From NCBI RefSeq assembly GCF_042427745.1, contig NZ_JBHMFA010000005.1: 64,000 nt of DNA; one strand, given 5' to 3'. A program made the translations under genes and the position numbers. Positions 57,631 through 64,000 of this stretch are shown here, piece after piece. Position 1 is the first letter of the stretch, and each line of letters begins with the position of its first letter. The DNA comes from Algibacter miyuki (lineage in GTDB: Bacteria > Bacteroidota > Bacteroidia > Flavobacteriales > Flavobacteriaceae). The notes under the pieces are model-generated. The model made no database searches. It worked only from the letters and a program-made list of their open reading frames with translations, and was not told where the DNA came from.

Positions 57631-59766
57631 TTAACGATTAATTCCTTCTAAATCTAATAAAAAAGCATATTCTAGCGCTACTTCTTTAAGGCTTTCAAAA
57701 CGTCCTGAAGCCCCGCCATGCCCGGAATCCATATCGGTTTGTAGCAGCAATTTATTAGTGTCAGTTTTTAGTTCTCGAAGCTTTGCTATCCACTTTGCAG
57801 GCTCCCAATATTGTACTTGCGAATCGTGTAAACCAGTGGTTACTAACATATTTGGGTATGCTTTCGCTTCTACATTATCATATGGAGAATATGATTTCAT
57901 GTACTTATAATAAGTTTCATCGTTAGGATTTCCCCATTCGTCGTACTCGCCTGTGGTTAACGGAATCGTATCATCAAGCATTGTGGTTACTACATCTACA
58001 AAAGGTACCGCAGCCAAAACCCCGTTGTACAATTCTGGGTTCATATTAATAATAGCCCCCATTAATAAACCTCCTGCTGAACCACCGTAAGCGTACAAAT
58101 GCTTATTAGAGGTGTAGTTTTCTTCAATTAAATACTTTGAGCAATCTACAAAATCGGTAAAAGTGTTCTTTTTAGTTAATAGTTTACCTGTTTCGTACCA
58201 GTTTCTACCTAAATACTCGCCACCACGAATATGAGAAATGGCATAAACAAAACCACGATCGAGTAGACTTAAACGGATGGTTGAAAAAGAGGGATCGATG
58301 GTAGAACCATACGAACCGTAGGCATATTGCAATACAGGATTTGAACCATCTAACTTGATTCCTTTTTTATAAACCAACGATATAGGCACTTTTACGCCAT
58401 CACGAGCGGTAGCCCAAACGCGTTTTTCTTCATAATTTTCTTTATTGAATTTACCCCCAAAAACCTGCTGCTCCTTTTTAATTTCGCTAGTTTTAGCTTT
58501 AAAATTATAATCGATAACTGCACTTGGGTTGGCTAAGGAATTAAATCCGTAACGTAGCACATCGCTATCAAAATCGGGATTTCCACCAATATAAGATGTG
58601 TACGTTTCAGAATTAAAAGGTAAATAATAATCTTCGCTCCCATCCCAGCTTATTATTCGTAAATTATTAAGTCCGTTTTCACGCTCATTAACCACTAAAT
58701 AATCTTTAAAAATCTCGATATCTTCAAGCAATACATCTGTACGATGTGGCAATAAATCAGTCCAATTTTCTTTTTCCGTAGCCGTTTCGCTTGTTTTTAG
58801 AAGTTTGAAGTTTGTAGCGCCATCACAATTAGAAATAATGTAAAAGGCATCATTATAATGCGCAATACTATATTCTAAATCGGCTGTTCTTTTCTGAAAT
58901 ACTTTAAACGCTCCATCTGGTGTATCTGCATTTAAAATGGAATATTCCGAAGACAACGTACTCGACGATCCAATGATTATATATTTCTTCGATTTCGTTT
59001 TATAAACAAACGTATTAAAAGTTTCATCCGTTTCATGATACACTTCAGTGTCACTCTCGGTTTCACTATGCAATTTGTGTTTAAATATTTTAGAAGAACG
59101 CAACGTTACTTCATCTTTTATGGTGTAAAACAACGTTTTATTATCGTTTGCCCAAGTGGCGCTTCCGGTGGTATTTAGAATTTTATCGGCATAAATTTCG
59201 CCGGTTTCTAAGTTTTTAATTTGAACAGTATATTGTCTTCTACTTACCACATCGGTAGAAAAAGCTGCCATTTTATTGTCTGGACTAATAGAAATACTTC
59301 CTAAACTGAAGTAAGAATGTTCTTTAGCCATTTCATTACAGTCGAATAAAATTTCTTCTGGCGCATCTAAAGTGCCTTTTTTACGAAAATAAATAGGGTA
59401 ATCTTTCCCGGTTTCATAACGTGTAATGTACCAATAACCATTTAACTTGTATGGCACGGTAGAATCGTCTTCCTTAATTCTCCCCTTCATCTCTTCAAAT
59501 AAGTCCTTCTGAAACTCCTCGGTATGTTGCATTATAGCTTTAGTATATGCATTCTCGGCATTTAAATAATCAATAACTTCCGGATTTTCACGATCGTTCA
59601 GCCAATAATAATTATCAACTCTAACATCGTTATGGTTTTTTAATTCTTTTGGTATTTTTTTTGCTGAAGGTATTGCCACTTCATTTATAGATAGACTCAT
59701 TTTTTCGTTTTTACAGGAAGTGGCAAATGTAAAACTTAAGCATAAAATAATGGTGGCTAATTTCAT
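57631..59766 (-). CDS. S9-family oligopeptidase (PtrB/prolyl oligopeptidase), lipoprotein
   Basis: The Met at 59766 starts a lipoprotein signal (MKLATIILCLSFTFATSC), so it is preferred over a start 19 codons upstream. 711 residues: a beta-propeller (about 50-410) over the active site, then an alpha/beta hydrolase domain with YAYGSYG, SHIRGGEYLGRNWYE, the nucleophile Ser in GGSAGGLLMG, Asp in GLHDSQVQYW and His in DSGHGGASGR. Oligopeptidase B type; cleaves short peptides after basic residues or proline in the periplasm. Single gene; diverges from the YbaB gene. Confidence 0.93.
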   Translation of the reverse strand: MKLATIILCLSFTFATSCKNEKMSLSINEVAIPSAKKIPKELKNHNDVRVDNYYWLNDRENPEVIDYLNAENAYTKAIMQHTEEFQKDLFEEMKGRIKEDDSTVPYKLNGYWYITRYETGKDYPIYFRKKGTLDAPEEILFDCNEMAKEHSYFSLGSISISPDNKMAAFSTDVVSRRQYTVQIKNLETGEIYADKILNTTGSATWANDNKTLFYTIKDEVTLRSSKIFKHKLHSETESDTEVYHETDETFNTFVYKTKSKKYIIIGSSSTLSSEYSILNADTPDGAFKVFQKRTADLEYSIAHYNDAFYIISNCDGATNFKLLKTSETATEKENWTDLLPHRTDVLLEDIEIFKDYLVVNERENGLNNLRIISWDGSEDYYLPFNSETYTSYIGGNPDFDSDVLRYGFNSLANPSAVIDYNFKAKTSEIKKEQQVFGGKFNKENYEEKRVWATARDGVKVPISLVYKKGIKLDGSNPVLQYAYGSYGSTIDPSFSTIRLSLLDRGFVYAISHIRGGEYLGRNWYETGKLLTKKNTFTDFVDCSKYLIEENYTSNKHLYAYGGSAGGLLMGAIINMNPELYNGVLAAVPFVDVVTTMLDDTIPLTTGEYDEWGNPNDETYYKYMKSYSPYDNVEAKAYPNMLVTTGLHDSQVQYWEPAKWIAKLRELKTDTNKLLLQTDMDSGHGGASGRFESLKEVALEYAFLLDLEGINR

Positions 59767-59805
59767 TTTTCCTCGTAAAATACAGATAATTCTGATACTA
59801 TTTAA

Positions 59806-59813
59806 TAAATTTG
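59806..59813 (+). promoter_or_regulatory. Candidate -7 box for the ybaB gene
   Basis: TAAATTTG fits TAnnTTTG, 30 bp upstream of the ATG at 59843, between divergent genes. No obvious -33 TTTG. Confidence 0.42.
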
Positions 59814-59842
59814 CACCAACCAACCCTTAAAAATAAAGTAAT

Positions 59843-60166
59843 ATGTTTGGAGATATGATGGGCATGATGTCTAAAATCAAAGAAGCCAAAATAAAAGTCG
59901 ATGCAACTAAAGAGCGTTTAAATTCTGTTCTAATTGATGAAGCCAGCAACGATAACAAGCTAAAAATTACCTTAACAGCCAATAGAGCTATAAAATCTAT
60001 TGACATTGATGATAGTTTACTTGAAGATAAAGAACAACTTGAAGATTATCTTATTTTAACGCTGAATAAAGCCATAGACAAAGCCACCAAAATTAACGAA
60101 GCCGAACTTGCAGCAGCTGCTAAAGATGGTATGCCAAACATTCCTGGTATGGATATGTTTAAGTAA
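59843..60166 (+). CDS. YbaB/EbfC nucleoid-associated protein
   Basis: 107 residues, the normal size. A helical N-terminus (MFGDMMGMMSKIKEAKIKVD) leads into the YbaB core (ITLTANRAIKSIDIDDSLLED) and the C-terminal helix ALDKAIDKATKINEAELAA-like segment. Binds DNA as a dimer and shapes the nucleoid. Usually next to dnaX/recR in other bacteria, but not here. Confidence 0.92.
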   Translation: MFGDMMGMMSKIKEAKIKVDATKERLNSVLIDEASNDNKLKITLTANRAIKSIDIDDSLLEDKEQLEDYLILTLNKAIDKATKINEAELAAAAKDGMPNIPGMDMFK

Positions 60167-60270
60167 AACAACACTTTAACCGATTCTTCCCTCAGTTAAT
60201 CAATATAATCATCTGTAAGCCAACCTAATGCTTACATTTGATTTTTATTAATTTTCGTCTCTCTCTTAAA

Positions 60271-61596
60271 ATGAAAAAAATAATTGTACTAATTATGGGC
60301 GCATGCATTTGTGCTCTAATTTTATACATGTACTTACATAAAGACAAAGTATTAGTCGCTAGTGAAAACCATACGGTATATCTAAAAAAGGACTCTACAA
60401 ACTTTAAACTTTTTAGAAATGGCAAACATTTCAAAATGCGAGGAGCTACTGGTAAAACGCAACTAAAATCGCTAGCGGCTATTGGTGGAAACACGATTAG
60501 AGTTTATGATACCATAAATATTAAATCTGTTTTAGATGATGCTCACCACAATAAGTTAGCGGTAATTGTAGAGATTCCTATTCCTAAAAACTCCAATAAT
60601 TACAACTTTTATGCTTCGGAAGAAAACACTATCCAGTTAAAAAATGATGTAAAGAAGTTTGTTAGAAAATACAAAAATCATCCCGCACTTCTGCTTTGGA
60701 ACTTGGGCAATGAACTTGATTATCCGCTTACCATTAATAAAAACAGTTTTATAAACACCTTTAATAACTTAATAGACATTATTCATCAGGAAGACCCAAA
60801 CCATCTAGTTAGCACAACACTTATACCGTCTTTAAGTCAAACTTTGGGTATTCATTTACATTCTTCAAAAATAGATTTACTCGGTTTTAATGCCTTTGGA
60901 AATTTAAAACGAATAAATCCCCTTATCAAAAAAGTGTCATATATTTCAACAACACTTCCTTTTTTTATAGCTGAATATGGTATTAATGGCCCTTGGGAAG
61001 AAAAAATGACGCCGTGGCAAGTTCCTATTGAACAAACCAGTACTAAAAAAGCAGAACAATACACCAATACTTATAATAATTTTGTAGAAAACAATGAAAA
61101 CTCACTAGGAGACTTGGTGTTTTATTGGGGCCAAAAACAAGAACACACTCATACATGGTTTAGTATTTTTGATGAACATGGCCGAAAATCAGAAGTTTTT
61201 TATGCCATTAAATCCTATTGGGGGAATACAACTTCTAAACAAGAATTACCTCCACAAATTAAATACCTGCTAATTGATGGCAAGGGAGCTAATGATAAGC
61301 TGGTTTTCTCTACAAACACACAAAAAAACATAGAAGTTTTACTTGAAACACAAAGCCCCAAAGACTCAACCTTTTTATACAAATGGGAAGTTTATGCCGA
61401 AGGTTGGGATTATAACCAAACAGAAAAGGAAGATAAACCAAAAAAAATTCTTGAAACAGACGCCGTTTTAAACAAAAAAACTTTGGCTTTTAGCCTACCC
61501 CATAAAGAAGGCGCATACAGAGTTTTTGTATATATCTACGACGATAAAGGTAATTTCTCTACATCTAACATCCCCTTCTACGCTCTAAAGAAATGA
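60271..61596 (+). CDS. Membrane-anchored GH2-like (TIM-barrel) glycosidase
   Basis: The ATG at 60271 (MKKIIVLIMGACICALILYM) gives a membrane anchor or signal; a frame from 60238 adds 11 residues. 441 residues. The catalytic barrel (about 45-310) has FKMRGATGKTQLKSLAAIGG..IRVYD, the acid/base E148 in LLWNLGNELD and the nucleophile E235 in FFIAEYGING. The C-terminal 120 residues form a beta domain (SFLYKWEVYAEGWDY). Its stop overlaps the next gene's start (ATGA), so the two are translated together: a glycosidase paired with a glycan synthase. Confidence 0.82.
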   Translation: MKKIIVLIMGACICALILYMYLHKDKVLVASENHTVYLKKDSTNFKLFRNGKHFKMRGATGKTQLKSLAAIGGNTIRVYDTINIKSVLDDAHHNKLAVIVEIPIPKNSNNYNFYASEENTIQLKNDVKKFVRKYKNHPALLLWNLGNELDYPLTINKNSFINTFNNLIDIIHQEDPNHLVSTTLIPSLSQTLGIHLHSSKIDLLGFNAFGNLKRINPLIKKVSYISTTLPFFIAEYGINGPWEEKMTPWQVPIEQTSTKKAEQYTNTYNNFVENNENSLGDLVFYWGQKQEHTHTWFSIFDEHGRKSEVFYAIKSYWGNTTSKQELPPQIKYLLIDGKGANDKLVFSTNTQKNIEVLLETQSPKDSTFLYKWEVYAEGWDYNQTEKEDKPKKILETDAVLNKKTLAFSLPHKEGAYRVFVYIYDDKGNFSTSNIPFYALKK

Positions 61597-64000
61597 ATGA
61601 TTCTAACGATATAAAAAAACCCACTAAAAAGGAAAAAATTACACTACGCCTATTAATTGTAATAGGCACTTTAAGTTTCTGTAATTTTTTCTATTGGTTT
61701 CTTAAGCCTGATTTAATTGAAACACCTTTTCTATTTTGGATATTAACCGCTGTAATTGTTTTTGATAGTTTAAGAATTCTATACATATGGATACACTATT
61801 GGGCCATTAGTATTCCCAAAAAACCTGTTTTAAAAAGTTCATTTACAGTAGATGTACTCACCACCTACTTCCCTGGCGAACCCTACGCCATGACTACCCA
61901 AACCCTTTTGGCGATTAAAAACATACGCTACCCACATAACACCTATTTATGTGATGAAGCTAACGATCCTTTTTTAAAAAACTTCTGCCAAAAGCACGGT
62001 ATTATTCATGTTACCAGAAACAATAGAATCAATGCTAAAGCAGGAAACATCAATAATGCTTTATTACAAGCAACAGGCGAAATATGCCTAATACTAGATC
62101 CAGACCACGTACCAAAACCTGATTTTTTAGACGAAGTATTACCATATTTTGAAAATAAAAATATCGGGTTTGTTCAAACTGCGCAAGTTTATTATAATGT
62201 AAAAGAATCAGATGTTGCTGAGGGAGCCTCGCAACAAACTTTTCATTTTTATGGCCCTATGATGATGTCTATGAATTCTTACGGCACAGTTAATGCGATT
62301 GGAGCAAATTGCGTTTTTAGACGAAAAGCCTTAGACTCCATCGGCGGCCATGCACCAGGATTATCCGAAGATATGCACACTGCCATGCAACTTCATGCTA
62401 AAGGTTGGAAATCGGTTTACGTGCCAAAAGCCTTTACAGAAGGCTTAACTCCGGCATCACTAACCGCTTATTATAAACAACAATTAAAATGGTCTCGGGG
62501 CACATTAGAGTTACTGGTGTCTGTATATCCTAAACTATTTAAAAAGTTCACTTGGAAACAAAAGTTTCACTACGGTCTTTTACCCATGCACTATTTATCG
62601 GGTATCTTCTTTTTGTTAGGTTTCTTGATCCCAATAATATCTTTATTTAACGCTTCTTTACCATGGAAAGGTAATGTTATAAATTTCGGGCTAATATATC
62701 TCCCTGTACTTGTATCCATATTTTGTATACGTATTTTTGTACAGCGTTGGGTTCTAAATAAGAGTGAACGAGGTATACATATATTAGGTGGACTATTATT
62801 AATTTGTACTTGGTGGGTATTCCTACTAGGTTTCGTTTATACGGTTATTAGAAAAAATGTTCCGTATTTGCCAACTCCAAAAGACGACAAAGAATTAACT
62901 AATTTTAAAATATTAATTCCTAACCTTGTTATAGCCGTAATTTCTATAGCAGCTATTATTTACGGGTTAAATTTAGATTTTACGCCCTTTTCATTATTCA
63001 TGTCAGGTTTTGCATTGTTCAATGTTTTAATTATGCTATACACCTTAGTATTTGCCTACCAGAAACCTCGTGAAGTAAAACTGAATTTAAATGAAAAACC
63101 ATATTCAAACCCCTTTAGAAATAGTCTTTTTATTATTTTCAGAAAAACTGTTTTACCTTTAGTATTAAGCTCTGTTATTATATGCGGCGGAATACAGTAC
63201 TATGGAGAATATGTAAAATGGGGAGGTGTTACTTCGGAAATAAAATCTAGAAACACCATAAATTATATTGGTGTTTTTGCACCTAAAATAGATAACGGAC
63301 TCACCGATTTAAATACAGTAAAAACAAATACAAAATTTGGAAATCATAAATTTGATCTAATTTCATTGTACTTGCCATGGCACAAAAATATAGAATCAAA
63401 CTTTCCAAAAACCTTAATAGATTCTATTTACAAACAAAATTCAATACCTGTAATCACATGGGAACCTTGGATAAACACTTTTGAAGGTGATTTTAACTCG
63501 GAAAATCATCATGTATACAACCTTATAGAAACAGGCTATTTTGATAACTATATTGCCGATTTTGCAAACACCCTTAAAACCTATAAACATCCCGTTTTTT
63601 TGAGATTTGCTCATGAGTTTGACAACCCATTTTATCCGTGGTATGTTACCGGAGATAAAGCATCAGAAAAGTTTAAAAACGCTTGGATACATACTTATGA
63701 AATTTTCAAAAAACAAGGCGCGGATAATGTGGTATGGATTTGGAACCCGTGGAAACCGGAGCATGTTGCCTCTTTTTATCCAGGCGAAGCTTATGTTGAT
63801 TGGATTGGCGTAAACATACTAAACTACGGCGACTTAAATCAAGATGGAAAATCACAGGAGTTTGAAGCTTTATATAAACCATTCCACGACGCGTTTAAAA
63901 ACCTTCCGGGAACACCTGTTGTTATATCCGAATTCGGTGCTTTAACCAGTAACCTACAAAAAAACGTTTCCAATTGGCAAGACAACGCCTTCATTGCTAT
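61593..64000 (+). CDS. Cellulose-synthase-like GT2 fused to a GH26-like domain (3' end beyond window)
   Basis: Start ATG at 61593, overlapping the upstream stop. At least 802 residues are visible. Two N-terminal helices, then a processive GT2 domain with D121 (DEAND), D169-P-D171 (LILDPDH), E259-D260 (LSEDMH) and Q296-Q-L-K-W300 (the QxxRW-type motif). Several membrane helices follow (about 325-545). A C-terminal glycosidase domain starts near 550 (NYIGVFAPK), with H674-E675 (FAHEFDNPFYPWY, acid/base) and E780 (VISEFGA, nucleophile) in the GH26 style. GT2 enzymes of this type make and export beta-glucans or mannans; the fused and adjacent glycosidases probably trim or release the polymer. Confidence 0.88.
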   Translation, partial: MNDSNDIKKPTKKEKITLRLLIVIGTLSFCNFFYWFLKPDLIETPFLFWILTAVIVFDSLRILYIWIHYWAISIPKKPVLKSSFTVDVLTTYFPGEPYAMTTQTLLAIKNIRYPHNTYLCDEANDPFLKNFCQKHGIIHVTRNNRINAKAGNINNALLQATGEICLILDPDHVPKPDFLDEVLPYFENKNIGFVQTAQVYYNVKESDVAEGASQQTFHFYGPMMMSMNSYGTVNAIGANCVFRRKALDSIGGHAPGLSEDMHTAMQLHAKGWKSVYVPKAFTEGLTPASLTAYYKQQLKWSRGTLELLVSVYPKLFKKFTWKQKFHYGLLPMHYLSGIFFLLGFLIPIISLFNASLPWKGNVINFGLIYLPVLVSIFCIRIFVQRWVLNKSERGIHILGGLLLICTWWVFLLGFVYTVIRKNVPYLPTPKDDKELTNFKILIPNLVIAVISIAAIIYGLNLDFTPFSLFMSGFALFNVLIMLYTLVFAYQKPREVKLNLNEKPYSNPFRNSLFIIFRKTVLPLVLSSVIICGGIQYYGEYVKWGGVTSEIKSRNTINYIGVFAPKIDNGLTDLNTVKTNTKFGNHKFDLISLYLPWHKNIESNFPKTLIDSIYKQNSIPVITWEPWINTFEGDFNSENHHVYNLIETGYFDNYIADFANTLKTYKHPVFLRFAHEFDNPFYPWYVTGDKASEKFKNAWIHTYEIFKKQGADNVVWIWNPWKPEHVASFYPGEAYVDWIGVNILNYGDLNQDGKSQEFEALYKPFHDAFKNLPGTPVVISEFGALTSNLQKNVSNWQDNAFIA

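Noticed and set aside
1..64000. tRNA, rRNA and CRISPR loci
   Set aside because: No tRNA-like cloverleaf with TTCGA loop, no rRNA sequence and no regularly spaced repeat-spacer array was recognised. A tRNAscan-SE/Infernal run would settle it.

Overview
The window is a piece of a Bacteroidota chromosome, most likely a marine Flavobacteriaceae. The signs are a SusC/RagA TonB-dependent receptor, TAnnTTTG-type promoter boxes, a menaquinone gene cluster, a sulfatase, DUF4834 and DUF2853 proteins and AT-rich DNA throughout. Functions are read from translated sequence only; no database search was run.

Layout. (1) 1-5214 is resident chromosome: a SusC receptor (minus strand, cut by the window edge), a NagX/HGSNAT-type membrane protein, and a divergent DeoR-type regulator. 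(2) 5215-30126 is a genomic island of about 24.9 kb, bounded by an exact 28-bp direct repeat. The right copy is the 3' end of mnmE, so the island sits in the last codons of that tRNA-modification GTPase gene, the site class also used by SGI1 in proteobacteria. Its right third (24719-29862, minus strand) is a compact mobility/replication module: zinc-ribbon/HTH regulator, tyrosine integrase, unknown protein, AlpA-like HTH, replication-initiator-like winged helix, DnaC-like ATPase and a second zinc-ribbon protein. There are no relaxase, conjugation or capsid genes, so it resembles a satellite or helper-dependent island. (3) Inside the island, about 5404-24557 is a cargo array in which every non-IS gene lies on the plus strand. 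Each one- or two-gene unit starts with GTTnnnn and ends with the complementary nnnnAAC, followed by a foldable spacer. This is the architecture of integron gene cassettes with attC sites, but there is no IntI and the core departs from GTTRRRY. Cargo: a beta-lactamase-fold serine hydrolase, a DUF4157 protein with a nuclease-like C-terminus, a secreted serine protease with a membrane partner, a ricin-type lectin protein, a phosphodiester-glycosidase-like protein, a DGQHR protein with a membrane/coiled-coil partner, a 1216-residue S1/AlbA_2 (Schlafen-type) protein, and a small secreted protein. An IS110 and a 100-bp IS110 remnant both begin immediately after the nnnnAAC end of a cassette; an IS30 element sits inside the last cassette.

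(4) 30107-64000 is ordinary chromosome: mnmE, a CvfB-like S1 protein, menaquinone genes (menD, isochorismate synthase, hotdog thioesterase), a sulfatase, RNA and small-molecule methyltransferases (rlmF-like), a ZIP transporter, an MscS channel, a HAD phosphatase, a three-gene envelope glycan group (flippase, glycosyltransferase, YfhO), PLP enzymes that may make sulfonolipid (a cysteine-synthase-like enzyme and an alpha-oxoamine synthase), an S9 oligopeptidase, YbaB, and at the right edge a GH2-like glycosidase translationally coupled to a GT2 synthase fused to a GH26-like domain (cut by the window).

The most notable content is the integron-like cassette array without an integron integrase, carried on an mnmE-targeting island and hit twice by IS110 at the same position of the cassette junction.
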